DNA of 64,000 nt from CAWEBF01 sp963807235 (GCA_963807235.1 CAWEBF010000003.1:124001-188000); one strand, 5' to 3'. Shown: positions 54,351 to 64,000, counted from the stretch's first letter. Notes: generated by a model not told the origin, from the letters alone. Translations and numbers: made by a program.

Positions 54351-55266
54351 GTGACATTGCTGCTGCCCCTGATGGGGTTCCTGTTCGTCTCGTTGCTGGT
54401 CACCGCGATCGGCCTGGCGATGGCGCGCGGCGAGACGGCCATCGAGCGCCGGCTCGGCGAGCTTGGTGTCGGCGGCGGCTCGCTGCCGGCCATGCCGTCC
54501 GTCTCGGGCGAACGCGTGGTGAACGTGCTGAAGCGGCTGGGCAAGTCCGCGCCCAGGTCGGCGTCGGAACTGGGAAAGCTTCGGCAGCGGCTGGTGGCCT
54601 CCGGGTATCGCGGCAGCGAGGCGCTGCCCGTGTTCTTTGGCATCCGGCTGACCCTGGCGTTGGCGTCCTTCGGCGCGATCTCGAGCGGCCTCGTCGTGAA
54701 GCCGAACCTGATGCTTGCCCTCGGCGGCCTGGCCCTCGGCTACATCCTGCCGGGCATTGCGCTCGCGCGCATGGCCCAGCGGCGCCAGCACCGGATTCGC
54801 TTGTCGTTGCCCGACGCGCTCGACCTGCTGGTCGTCAGCGTGGAAGCCGGCCTGGGGCTCGATCAGGCACTGCAGCGGGTCGCTGAAGAGCTGGTGCACG
54901 CCCACCCCGAGCTGTGCGACGAGCTGCGGCTCATCAACCTGGAGCTGCGGGCGGGCAAGGCACGCTCGGAGGCCCTGCGAAACCTGGCCGACCGCACGGG
55001 CGTGGACGACCTGTCGTCGCTTGCCGCGATGCTGATCCAGACCGACAAGTTCGGCACGAGCGTGGCGCGGTCGCTGCGCGTCCACTCCGACACGCTGCGG
55101 ACCAAGCGCCGTCAGCGTGCCGAGGAGGCCGCGGCCAAGACGGGCGTCAAGATGGTGTTCCCGCTGGTGTTTTGTATCTTCCCGGCCATCTGGGTCGTGA
55201 CGATCGGCCCGGCGGCGATCAAGTTCGTGGAAGTGCTGTTCCCGCTGGCGGACGGGACGCAAGTGA
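54351..55266 (+). CDS. tadC: Tad inner-membrane platform protein TadC
   Basis: The GTG at 54351 starts a membrane protein with three to four helices and the F-domain LPDALDLLVVSVEAGLGLDQ, LADRTGVDDLSSLAAMLIQT and VFPLVFCIFPAIWVVTIGPA. It usually ends just after FVEVLFPL. Here the frame stays open into the following ATPase; the expected TGA at 55264-55266 (GTGA overlap) is out of frame by one base, so a lost base near 55240 is the likeliest cause. The end given is that TGA. Confidence 0.88.
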
Positions 55267-56625
55267 CGCCGCCCCTTACGGTGCCGTCGCTCGCGCCCCC
55301 CGTGCCGCTGACGCTTGCAGACACGGGCCTGTTGCCCGACCGCCTCGAGCAGCTGCTCCTGAAGACGCTGTACTCCGGCGAGCTGACCGGACTCGACATC
55401 GCCGAACGTACCAAGCTGACCTACGCCGTGCTGGATCCGCTGGTGATTCGGCTGCGGACGGAGATGCTGATCGAGGTGCGGGGTGCCAGCGCCGCATCGA
55501 GCGCCAGCTACCGGTACGCGCTCACCGATCTCGGCCGGTCGCGGGCGATCCAGTATCTGGAGATCAACCAGTACACGGGCGCCGCGCCCGTCCCGCTGTC
55601 GATGTACGTGGCGCAGGTACGTGCCCTGCAGAAGGCGCGCGGCGTGCTGGAGCGGGAGCGTCTCAGGGCGGGGTTCTCGCACCTGGTGATCGGCGACGAG
55701 TTCCTGGAGAAGCTGGGCCCGGCCGCCAACGCGAACAAGGCGCTGTTCCTCTACGGGCCTCCCGGCAACGGCAAGACCGTGATCGCCGAGGGCCTCGGCC
55801 GTGCCGTCGGCGGCGACATGTTCATCCCGTACGCCATCGACGTGGACGGGCACGTCATCACGATGTACGACCCAATCAACCACGAGCGGCTTGACACCGA
55901 CGAGCAGTCGACGGGCAGCGTGCTCGCGTCGGCGCCGTGGGATCGCCGATGGGTGCGCATTCGGCGCCCTGTGGTCATGGTGGGCGGCGAGCTGACGCTC
56001 GACCAGCTGGATCTGACCTTCAACCCCATCTCCAAGTTCTACGAAGCCCCGCTGCAGCTGCGGGCCAATGGCGGCGTGTTCCTGGTGGACGACTTCGGGC
56101 GGCAGCGGATCCGGCCGGACGAGTTGCTGAACCGGTGGATCGTGCCCCTCGAAAGCCGCGTGGACTATCTGACCCTGCACACCGGGAAGAAGTTCGAGAT
56201 CCCGTTTGACGTGCTGACCGTGTTTGCCACCAACCTCGACCCGGCATCACTGGCCGACGAAGCGTTCCTCCGGCGCATCCCGGTACAAGATTCCGGTGAT
56301 CGATCCGTCGATGGACGACTTCATCCGGATCTTCGAGATCAACTGCCAGAGCCGGGGCTTCAGCTTCCGGCCCGAGCTGGTGTCGTATCTCTTGCGCCGG
56401 CACTACCAGCCCTTCGACCGGGCGCTCCGGTCCTGCCATCCGCGCGACCTGCTCGATCAGGCCCTGGCGCTCTGCCGCTACCGTGGCGTCACGCCGACGC
56501 TCAACGAAGAACTGCTCGACGCCGCGTGCGCGTCGTATTTCGTCCACAACGAGCTCGGTCAGGTAGCCCTGCCCGCGCGGCAGTCGCACGGCGTACGGTC
56601 GGCCCAGCCGGTAGGAGTTCAGTGA
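55263..56625 (+). CDS. Tad-associated AAA+ ATPase with N-terminal winged-helix-like domain, frame broken
   Basis: Starting at the GTG at 55263, a proline-rich leader precedes a winged-helix-like domain (LTLADTGLLPDRLEQLLLKT to YRYALTDLGRSRAIQYLE). Next comes a linker, then the AAA+ core with Walker A FLYGPPGNGKTVIAEGLG and Walker B GGVFLVDDFGRQRI. The frame breaks near 56283 and continues YKIPVIDPSMDDFIRIFEIN to the TGA at 56623-56625. I know this pattern from Acidobacteria Tad loci, where its role is not established. It may be a DNA-binding or chaperone-like regulator of the pilus. Confidence 0.78.
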
Positions 56626-57994
56626 CCGAGCCCCGCAGCGTCGCGCTCGTGCCGTCGGACCCCCGCGTCAGCGGCGCGCCGCCGCTCGACCGCGAGCGGT
56701 ACACGGTGCTGCTGCTCGACGAGGATCAGCTCGAGCGTTTTCTGGCGCGTCCGCGGATGCGCGACGTGGCCCCTGTGCCACTCCGCGCCCTTCCCGCGTG
56801 GCCCCACGCGCCGCGGCTGACCGTGCGCCGCGCGGCGGTGACGCTGGCCGTGTTGGCTGCGGCTGCAACAGTCTGGATCCGTGCCTCCGGCGACGATCTC
56901 GAGGCGCCCATCGCGGCTGCCGCTCCCGTGGTGAGCCAGGCGCCGCCCGTCCCGACGGGCGCCGGGCTTTCGGTGCGGTTGATGCGGTTTGCCGGGGAGA
57001 ACGAGACGAAGGCGGTTGCGAGCCGGCTGGTCAAGTCGGGTCTGCCGGCGTTTGCGTGGCAGGTCGAGGGTCCGTTGCCCGACCTGCTTGTCGGGCCGTT
57101 CGTATCGATCGACGAGGCGGAACGCGCGCAGCGTGAGCTGGCTGCGCAAGGATATCGACGCTCGCGTCTCCACGTGGACGAACGGCTGCGCTCCTCGAGA
57201 TTGGCGCCCGCGTCCGCCACGCCAGCCGTGCTTGCCGTCGCCGCGCCCGGGCGTGAGTCGCTGGTGTTCGAGCTGTCGGCCGAGCCACGAGGCGTGAGCG
57301 GCGAGCGCGTCGATCTCCGCACGTTCGACGTGATGACCAGCCCCGCCGGCGCCATCGACGCGCAGGAGTGGAACATGCCAGGCGACGTGCGGCTGATCCA
57401 GCACGTGTCGGTTGAAGGCGATGCCCGCGGCGAGCGAGGCCTGACGGCTCGCGTGCGGCTGTCGGCCGGCGTCACCGCCGGCGTTCGCGTGGAGGGGTCC
57501 CGCGTCTACGTGGACGTGCAGGAGATGGCGCTGGAACAGGCAGCACCGCCGGCGCGGGCCGCACGCTGGGTCGAGGTCCCGGCCCAAGCCACGCCTTCGG
57601 CGTCCCGTGTGGCGGCCGAGCCGGCAGCCGCGCTCGTGGCTCCGCAGCACGCTCAGACTCTGCGGCAGCCTGCGCCGGCCGCCGACGTCCTGCGGTATCG
57701 CGAGGCAGTCGCGCCGGTGTTCGCGAGGTTCGAGAGATCCAGCCGTTCCTGCGCTCGGCCGTGGGGCAGGGGAGCCCCGACGTCCTCGTTGCCCTCGGCG
57801 GCAGCTTCGCGGAGCTGGATCAGACCCTTCGAGCTATCCCCGTGCCGCCCAACGCGCTGGATGCCCACAACCTGCTGAGCTCGGCTGTGCAACTCGCCCG
57901 GGGCGCTACCTCGCTCGGCTCGGCCGCTGAGCGCGCCGTCCAGGTCCGCGAAGCGACCGCCCAGTTCCAGGCCGCCCGCGCGCGCCTGCAGTAG
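56622..57994 (+). CDS. SPOR-domain protein at the end of the Tad operon, frame broken
   Basis: The GTG at 56622 (GTGA overlap, with TAGGAG upstream) starts a protein with one transmembrane helix (RRAAVTLAVLAAAATVWI). A SPOR domain covers about GLSVRLMRFAGENETKAVAS to the RRSRLHVDE region, which would bind denuded peptidoglycan glycans. A beta-rich AMIN-like segment (LVFELSAEPRGVSGERVDLR) follows. The frame breaks near 57735; the last 80 residues continue as IQPFLRSAVGQGSPDVLV. The protein may anchor the pilus machine to the cell wall. It is the last gene in this orientation. Confidence 0.75.
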
Positions 57995-58003
57995 GGCACC
58001 CTC

Positions 58004-58965
58004 CTAAAGCCCTCTTCGCCCCCAGACGCGCCACAGCCCAAGGCTCCCGAGGAACAGCACGCCCGTCGCCAGCACGTCGATGGCGTAGTGGGTGCCGCTC
58101 AATACGGTTGCGGCGATGAGCAGCACGTTGACGACGGCAAAGGTCACCAGCCACGCCCGATGGTGCCGAAACGCCCACGTCACCATCAGACCGCCTGCCG
58201 TGTGGAACGAGGGAATGGAGATCAGCCCATCAATGTTGTCGTAGCGCACGGCGAATCCGGCGCCCGACCGGAGCGCTCGAAGTGCTGAATAAAGCGCCCG
58301 TGCTCGAAGATTTGGGGGAAGTCGCCGTAGTACACGAACGGGCACGCCGTTGGAAGGAACACCGCGCCGAGGAGCGTTGCCACCAGACACACATGGAAGT
58401 GAAAGAGGAACTCCCACAGCGCCTCGCGGTTTCGGTAGAAGAGTCCGAGCACGACCGGCGGCACGACGAACTGCGGAAGCAGAGTCGAGTACGCCAGAGC
58501 CAGAGCCTTGCCGAGAAACGGAAAGCCAGTCGTCCATGCCGCGATGGCCGGCACGTAAATCCCGAAAGCCGCATCGGCCGCCGCCAGCCACGGATCGACC
58601 AGTGGGAGCGCCAAGGCCACGCCCACGGACTGGGCCGGTCCGCCGATGTTCGTGAAGAGCAGGAGCAGCGCGATAGCCAGCAGCGCATCGGGCACGTGCG
58701 CGCGCTTGGGCCGATACCCCGCCGTGCAGTACCACGCCCACACGATGAAGAGTAGGGCCAAGAGCAGCAGGTGGGAGAGGCCCGTTTCCCAGACGAGGGA
58801 AACGCCGCCGACCGGTGCGAGTGCGAGGGCCACACCAAGCACCGCCGCCTGCATGGCAGCCAGCCTGCGGGCGACCGGATTCAGCCGAAGCCGGGCCCAG
58901 CCGTCGGTGCGGGTGGTCGAGAGGGTGCCGGAGTCTTTCGCGAGGACTGTTGTGGCAGAGGGCAC
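58004..58965 (-). CDS. PAP2-family membrane phosphatase, frame broken
   Basis: Starting near 58965, about six membrane helices precede the PAP2 active-site motifs. After a break near 58272 the second frame reads ISIPSFHTAGGLMVTWAF (PSxH) and ATVLSGTHYAIDVLATG (the histidine/aspartate motif). The domain order resembles the PAP2_3/Aur1-like group, including inositol phosphoryl-transferases. It probably acts on lipid phosphates at the inner membrane. One base repairs the break. Confidence 0.83.
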
Positions 58966-59123
58966 TTTGAACCTGTTGGCGATTGCAATCGAGATACCCG
59001 GCGGGCGTCCCGAGTCTGCTCACGGTGCGCCCTCATTGCACACACCGACCTGCAGATCCGTCATCGCAGTCACAGATTCGTGGGCGACGGCGTCTTGACG
59101 CCGTATCACGGCGATGCCGCCGT

Positions 59124-59779
59124 TCAGAACCCCGATCCCGAGATCCAAACGGCGCCGACGGCGATCGCCAGCACGCCCGTCGTGCCCATCAGGAGGCGAT
59201 GCGACCGCGCGGCCGCGTGCGGCCCCACGCGGCCGAGGGCCCCGGCAAACGCCGACATGCTCAGCACAGTGCCCACGCCGAACGCCCCGACGTAGACCAA
59301 CGACGCATACGTGGTCGGGAGCGCCAGCGCCGGGAGCACCCCCAAGAAGTGCGCGCTGCCGGCCACTCCGTGAAGCGTGCCGACGAGGAACGCGGCGTGC
59401 GCGTGACCGAGGCGACGTGCCCAGGCCGGTCCGGCGTGCACGGCCAGGTGCCGATGGTGCAGCGGGCCGTGTGCGTGCGGCGTCGTCTGCACCCGCGCCG
59501 CGCGCGCCACGCTCCAGAAGCCGAGCGCAATCAGGGCGCCGCCCACGAGCCGTTCCCCCACGCCGACGCATCGCCGATGGGAAGTACGTCTCGCAGGAGC
59601 ACGGCCGTCACGGCCACCACCAGGACACCCGACGCGTGGCCGATGCCCCAGGTGCAGCCCGTCCGCCAGGATCGTGAGCGGGCGGAGAGAGCCAGAGGAG
59701 CCACCGCGGCAATGTGGTCCGGGCCCGACAGCACGTGATAGGCGCCGGCGATGGCGCCACTGATCAGCGTCAGGATCAT
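59124..59779 (-). CDS. NicO-type nickel/cobalt transporter-like membrane protein, frame broken
   Basis: Starting at 59779, MILTLISGAIAGAYHVLSGP leads into HVLSGPDHIAAVAPLAL, the metal-site helix of NicO/UreH-like exporters. Further helices include SWRTGCTWGIGHASGVLVVA. The frame breaks near 59562 in a run of five C; the second frame continues WGERLVGGALIALGFWSVA to the C-terminus and has a histidine-rich loop (HAHGPLHHRHLAVH). It probably moves Ni2+ or Co2+. It overlaps the SDR gene by four bases. Confidence 0.78.
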
Positions 59780-60543
59780 TTCGGCGCCATCCGAATCGCG
59801 CCGTCCAGGCGGATCACCTCGCCGTTCAGCATCTCGTTTTCGAAGATATGGCGGACCAGGGCGGCGTATTCCTCCGGCCGGCCGAGTCGAGGAGGAAAGG
59901 GCACCTGCTGAGCCAGGGATTGCCGGGCGGCCTCGGGGAGGGCAGCAAGCAGCGGCGTGTCGAACGTGCCGGGCGCGATGGTCATGACGCGGACGCCGAT
60001 CCTCGCAAACTCGCGGGCCAGGGGCAGCGTCAGGCCGACGATCCCGGCCTTGGACGCGGCATACGCAGCCTGGCCTATCTGGCCGTCATAGGCTGCCACC
60101 GAAGCCGTGCTCACGATCACGCCGCGTTCGCCGGCCCCGTTTGGGGCGTTGTCTGCCATGGCGGCCGCTGCGAGCCGCGTGACATTGAAGGTGCCGACCA
60201 GGTTGACCTGAATGACCTTGGCAAAGTCGTCGAGCGGATGCGGACCCTCGCGGCCCAGTACGCGCGCAGCCATCGGGATGCCCGCGGCGTTCACCAGGCC
60301 GTCGATCTGGCCGAAGGCCTGCCGCGCCTCGGCGATTGCCGCCGCCACCTCCAGTTCGCTGGTCACGTCGGCCCGGACGAACCGCGCCCGGTCTCCGTGT
60401 GCCGCGGCCCTGGCGGCGCCGCGGACGGCGTCGAGGTCGAGGATCATCGCGCGCCCGCCGGCGGCCACGACCATGTCAACGGCGGCGCCTCCGAGACCCG
60501 ACGCGCCGCCGGTCACCACAACGGCCCGGTCGCGGAGGAGCAT
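59776..60543 (-). CDS. SDR-family dehydrogenase (type II 3-hydroxyacyl-CoA dehydrogenase-like)
   Basis: The 255-residue Rossmann enzyme carries TGGASGLGGAA (NAD site), LDLDAVRG with the acidic residue that selects NAD, NAAGIPMAARV, STASVAAYDG and the catalytic YAASK. Its end, EMLNGEVIRLDGAIRMAPK, is typical of HSD17B10/3-hydroxy-2-methylbutyryl-CoA dehydrogenases. It probably oxidises short branched 3-hydroxyacyl-CoA in isoleucine or fatty-acid breakdown. The start is M2 (60543); an extra Met sits directly before it. Confidence 0.87.
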   Translation of the reverse strand: MLLRDRAVVVTGGASGLGGAAVDMVVAAGGRAMILDLDAVRGAARAAAHGDRARFVRADVTSELEVAAAIAEARQAFGQIDGLVNAAGIPMAARVLGREGPHPLDDFAKVIQVNLVGTFNVTRLAAAAMADNAPNGAGERGVIVSTASVAAYDGQIGQAAYAASKAGIVGLTLPLAREFARIGVRVMTIAPGTFDTPLLAALPEAARQSLAQQVPFPPRLGRPEEYAALVRHIFENEMLNGEVIRLDGAIRMAPK

Positions 60544-60636
60544 CAAAGAATTCTACATGCATCGGACGGGCGTCTTTCGTCCGTCGCGCCGTTGGAGTAC
60601 GCTCCGTGGGATATACGTGAGATACAGGAGGCAGTT

Positions 60637-61299
60637 ATGAGTCTTCGGATAGGCGATGTCGCACCGGACTTCGAGGCCGATACCACCGAGGGTCGTGTCA
60701 AGTTCCACGAATGGATTGGCAACTCGTGGGCGGTGATCTTCTCGCACCCCAAGGATTTCACCCCGGTGTGCACCACCGAGCTCGGGTACATGGCCAAGCT
60801 CAAGCCCGAGTTCGACAAGCGCAACACGAAGGTGATCGGGCTCAGCGTGGACCCCGTGGACAAACACAGCAGCTGGGCCAACGATATCAAGGAGACGCAG
60901 GGACACGCTCCCAACTTTCCGATGATCGGCGACCCCGACCTGGCGGTCTCCAAGGCGTATGGCATGCTGCCGGCCGAGTCGGGCACGACATCGGAGGGGC
61001 GAACGGCCATGGACAACATGACCGTGCGCACGGTCTACGTCATCGGCCCCGACAAGAAGATCAAGCTGATGATCAGCTACCCGATGACCACCGGGCGCAA
61101 CTTCGACGAGGTGCTGCGCGTCCTGGACTCGCTGCAGCTGACGGCGAAGCACCGCGTGGCGACGCCCGTCAACTGGAAGCACGGCGACGACGTGATCATC
61201 GCCGGGTCGGTGTCCGACGACGAGGCGAAGAAGATCTACCCGAACGGATGGAAGAGCCCTAAGCCGTACATTCGGATAGTTCCTCAACCTGGGGCTTAG
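60637..61299 (+). CDS. 1-Cys peroxiredoxin (Prx6 type)
   Basis: The ATG at 60637 (CAGGAGG upstream) gives 220 residues with the peroxidatic cysteine at position 45 in SHPKDFTPVCTTELGYM. The Prx6-type arginine region is FPMIGDPDLAVSKAYGMLP and the extended C-terminal domain is VATPVNWKHGDDVII. It reduces peroxides in the cytoplasm with an external thiol. The length and motifs match the 1-Cys group. It is divergent from the SDR gene, with about 93 bases between the starts. Confidence 0.93.
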   Translation: MSLRIGDVAPDFEADTTEGRVKFHEWIGNSWAVIFSHPKDFTPVCTTELGYMAKLKPEFDKRNTKVIGLSVDPVDKHSSWANDIKETQGHAPNFPMIGDPDLAVSKAYGMLPAESGTTSEGRTAMDNMTVRTVYVIGPDKKIKLMISYPMTTGRNFDEVLRVLDSLQLTAKHRVATPVNWKHGDDVIIAGSVSDDEAKKIYPNGWKSPKPYIRIVPQPGA

Positions 61300-61302
61300 G
61301 GA

Positions 61303-61330
61303 ATTCACAATTCACAAGTCACAATTCACA
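61303..61330. repeat. Heptamer array o, ATTCACA class
   Basis: Units read ATTCACA, ATTCACA, AGTCACA, ATTCACA, beginning three bases after the peroxiredoxin TAG. Confidence 0.85.
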
Positions 61331-61338
61331 AAGAAGAA

Positions 61339-61367
61339 GGGCCGGCGGTCGCGAGACCGGCCGGCCC
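61339..61367. terminator. Bidirectional terminator-like hairpin between convergent genes
   Basis: GGGCCGGCGGTC, loop GCGA, and GACCGGCCGGCCC pair with one bulge. It lies between the convergent peroxiredoxin and P-type ATPase genes, flanked by arrays o and p. Confidence 0.6.
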
Positions 61368-61384
61368 TCAGTTCCGGTTCTTCC

Positions 61385-61414
61385 CAGAGCCCAAAGCCCA
61401 GAGCCCAGAAGCCC
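61385..61414. repeat. Heptamer array p, CAGAGCC class
   Basis: Units read CAGAGCC, CAAAGCC, CAGAGCC, CAGAAGCC. On the minus strand the array starts immediately at the TAG stop of the P-type ATPase gene. Confidence 0.85.
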
Positions 61415-64000
61415 TACGTCAACTCCCCCAACCATCCCCGCCGCGTCGTCCACTTCACGATCTCCAGGACCGGAACGATGGTGAAGGCGAGCGCGCCCGT
61501 CGAGCGCCCAGTCGGCGGGCGTGAGGCTGAAGGTGCCGAAGGCCCGCTGCAGGAAGGGCACGTAGACCACCGCGGCGAGCAGCAACAGCTCCCACGCCAC
61601 CGCGCGATTCAGCCAGGTGTTCGCAAGCGGCGCGCGCACGATCGAGAGCCGATCCGATCGGGAGTTATAGGCGTTGAAGAATTGAATCAGCACCAGCGAC
61701 ACGAACGTCATGGCCATGGCTTCTTCGAGCGGACGGCCCGAACGCACGAGCCAGGTGAAGAGGCCCATGTTGACCAGGCCGGTCCACAGCCCGCCGGTCA
61801 GCAGCGACACGGCCACGGGCCGTGTGAAGATGCCGGTCCGCGGATTGCGCGGCCGCCGCTCCATCAGTCCGGGCTCCGGTGGATCGACGGCGAGCGCCAG
61901 CGCCGGCAGCCCGTCGGTGGCCAGGTTCACGTAGAGGATCTGCACCGCGGTCAAGGGCAGCGGCAGCCCCGCCAGCACCGATCCCGCCAGCAGGACGATC
62001 TCGCCGACGTTGCACGACAACAGATACGTCAGGTACTTCTTGATGTTGCCGAAGACGAGCCGGCCTTCCTCCACGGCCGCGACGATGGTCGCGAAGTTGT
62101 CGTCGAGCAGCGTCATGTCGGCCGCTTCCTTGCTCACGTCGGTGCCGGTGATGCCCATGGCCACGCCGACGTCGGCTTTCTTCAGCGCCGGCGCGTCGTT
62201 GACGCCGTCGCCCGTCATCGCCACCACGGCGCCGCGCTGCTGCCAGGCGCCCACGACGCGCAGCTTCTGCGCCGGCGTCACGCGCGCGTACACACCGATG
62301 GTCTCGACGTCGCGTGCGAAGTCCGCGTCGCTCGTGGCCTCGAGTTCCCGTCCCGACATAACCCGCCGATCGCCGAGCATGCCGACCTCCCGCGCGATGG
62401 CCACCGCGGTCAGCGGGTGATCGCCGGTGATCATGATCGGGAGGATCCCCGCGGCTTCGCAGATACGGACCGCGGCGGCCGCCTCGGGCCGCGGCGGATC
62501 CATGATGCCCACGAGGCCCAGGAGGGTCATCTGCCGCTCGGCATCGTCCCGCGTCGCGCTGGCTTTTTCGGGCGACGCCAAGGACGCGGAGGCCGACTGT
62601 GGCCATCTCGCGCTCGATCGACCGGACGTGCTCGGCGGTCTCGTCCGTCAGCGGGATGTCGCCGTCGTGACCGAGCGTGCGATCGCAGCTGGCGAGCACT
62701 TGTTCGACGGCGCCCTTCGAGTAGGCCACGAGGCTGCCGTTGGGCCACCGGTGCAGCGTGGTCATCTGGCGCCGCTCCGCCGTGAACGGAATCTCCTCGG
62801 TCCGAGGCTGCGTCGCGGGTCGCGGCTGCCAGGTCGAGCCCGGCCTTGGCCGCGGCGACGATGAGCGCGGCCTCCGTCGGATCGCCTTCGACGCGCCACT
62901 GTCCCTCGCGCTGGAGCAGCTGGGCGTCCGACGCGAGCGATGCCGCGCGCAGCAGGTCCACGACCGCAACTGACGGCGGCACGGCCCGGTCCGTCGTCGA
63001 GAAATTCTCCGGACGGCGCGTAGCCGATGCCCGACACGTCGACGCGCCGCCCGGCGGCAAAGACCTGACGGACGGTCATCTCGTTCTTGGTGAGCGTGCC
63101 GGTCTTGTCCGAGCAGATGACCGACGTGCTGCCAAGCGTTTCGACGACCGGGAGGCGGCGAACCAGCGCATTGCGCTTCACCATGCGGCGGACACCGATG
63201 GCGAGCGAGATGGTGACGACCGCCGGCAGCGCTTCGGGCACCACGGCCACGGCGAGGGCGATCCCGAAGATCAGCATCTCGATGGCGGGCAGGCCGCGCA
63301 CCAGCCCGGCCACGACCACCACCGCGACGACAGCGAGTGCGGCCCGGCCGAGAATCCGGCCCAGGCGGTCGAGGTTCTGCTGCAACGGCGTCGGACCCGA
63401 TTCAACCGTCTGGACCAGCTCGGAGATGCGGCCGAATTCGGTGGACATGCCCGTGGCGACGACTGCCATCTCGCCGCGACCTACCGCGACCAGCGTGCCG
63501 GCATAGGCCAGGTTCAGACGATCGCCAATCGGCAGGTCGGCATCGTCGAGCGCTCGAGTCTCCTTCTCCACGGTGGCCGATTCGCCGGTGAGCGCAGACT
63601 CGTCCACGGTCAGGTTCACGGCGGCCAGCAGCCGGCCGTCGGCGGGGACGCGATCGCCCGCGCGCAGGCGAACGACGTCGCCGGGGACGAGCGCGCTGGC
63701 GGGCACCACCGCTTCCAGCCCCTCGCGCAGCACCCTGGCAGTGGGCGCCGCCATCTTGCGCAGGGCGGCGAGCGCCCGCTCCGCCCGATACTCCTGCGCG
63801 AATCCCAGCAGCACGGCGAAGAACACGATGACGGAGATGACCACGGCCTCGAGGGTGTGACCCAGAAACCCCGAGACCACCGTGGCGCTCAGCAGGATCA
63901 GGATGAGCGCGTTCTTGAACTGGGCCGCGAAGGTGCGCCAGGCCGACGCCGTTCCAACCGCCTGGAGCTCGTTGGGCCCCCATTCATCGAGGCGCTGCTG
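61414..64000 (-). CDS. P-type cation-transporting ATPase (Ca2+-type, IIA-like), 5' end outside window, frame broken four times
   Basis: The gene enters from the right edge as QRLDEWGPNELQAVGT, so only a few dozen residues are missing. Motifs in order: TVDESALTGES (actuator TGES), VPEALPAVVTISLA (M4 ion site), SVICSDKTGTLTKNE (phosphorylated Asp), VGDPTEA-like EGDPTEAALIV and MTGDGVNDAPALKKADVGVA. Breaks lie near 63010, 62810, 62585 and 61490; the last restores ALAFTIVPVLEIVKWTTRRG and the TAG at 61414. It uses ATP to pump cations, probably Ca2+, across the inner membrane. M4 has Ala where Ca2+ pumps usually have Gly. Confidence 0.87.

Noticed and set aside
54351..57878. A single 1175-codon frame that would fuse TadC, AAA+ ATPase and SPOR protein
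   Set aside because: Start sites, GTGA overlaps and frame breaks near 55240, 56283 and 57735 show three genes; the apparent fusion needs the ATPase to lose its C-terminal part.
2313..58272. Programmed ribosomal frameshifting
   Set aside because: The breaks are in many unrelated genes, in both directions, and without a shared slippery sequence.
1..64000. tRNA, rRNA or tmRNA genes
   Set aside because: I saw no cloverleaf-like or rRNA-like sequence; no such feature can be supported.

Overview
The window is GC-rich (mostly two thirds G+C or more) and densely coding. It looks like an environmental Acidobacteriota genome of the Vicinamibacteria/Vicinamibacterales kind. That placement is an inference from gene content: seven secreted PQQ-type beta-propeller proteins, four paralogues of a secreted family with a conserved GDTLVVETTNF-like segment, a TonB-dependent receptor with a carboxypeptidase-regulatory-like N-terminus, and a Tad pilus locus with an extra AAA+ ATPase. 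About 35 single-base frame breaks occur in otherwise well-conserved genes of every category. They are best read as residual indel errors of a long-read or metagenome assembly, so I give whole-gene spans across them and state where each break lies.

Layout. 1-4 kb: thioesterase end, PaaK-like CoA ligase, halogenase-like flavoprotein and a CPA2 antiporter, an operon-like group suggesting aromatic or polyene acyl metabolism. 4-11 kb: secreted PQQ/YVTN propellers, a SnoaL-like protein, a Tat-exported carboxylesterase and a cytochrome c-PQQ dehydrogenase. 10.7-11.9 kb: ExbD and TonB. 12.0-12.6 kb: a 570-bp unit in which a four-helix-bundle (23S rRNA intervening-sequence/S23) gene is enclosed by a perfect 39-bp inverted repeat made of 7-bp units. 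12.6-20.4 kb: minus-strand secreted proteins and propellers. 20.5-33 kb: two TonB-dependent receptors, a Ser/Thr kinase, a badly broken beta-barrel gene, a TPR protein, an exported methyltransferase-like protein and an amidohydrolase. 33-41.6 kb: more propellers, MBL hydrolases, a second exported methyltransferase and folE. 41.6-58 kb: a complete Tad (Flp) pilus locus with two candidate sigma-54 promoters. 58-64 kb: PAP2 phosphatase, NicO-type metal transporter, SDR dehydrogenase, 1-Cys peroxiredoxin and a P-type ATPase running off the right edge.

The most unusual signal is not a classical gene. Fifteen short intergenic arrays are built from imperfect 7-bp repeats of several sequence classes (AGTTCGT/GGTTCGT, GGGCTCC/GGCTCTG, AAGGCAA, GTCGTTR, ATTCACA). 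Most begin at or just after a stop codon, often supplying the stop itself. One pair forms the 39-bp inverted repeat around the four-helix-bundle gene, in which the order of the variant heptamers is preserved. This suggests a repeat system, possibly with a cognate nucleic-acid-binding four-helix protein, that I have not seen described in this group. Separately, two genes carry palindromic repeat-like insertions inside their reading frames.
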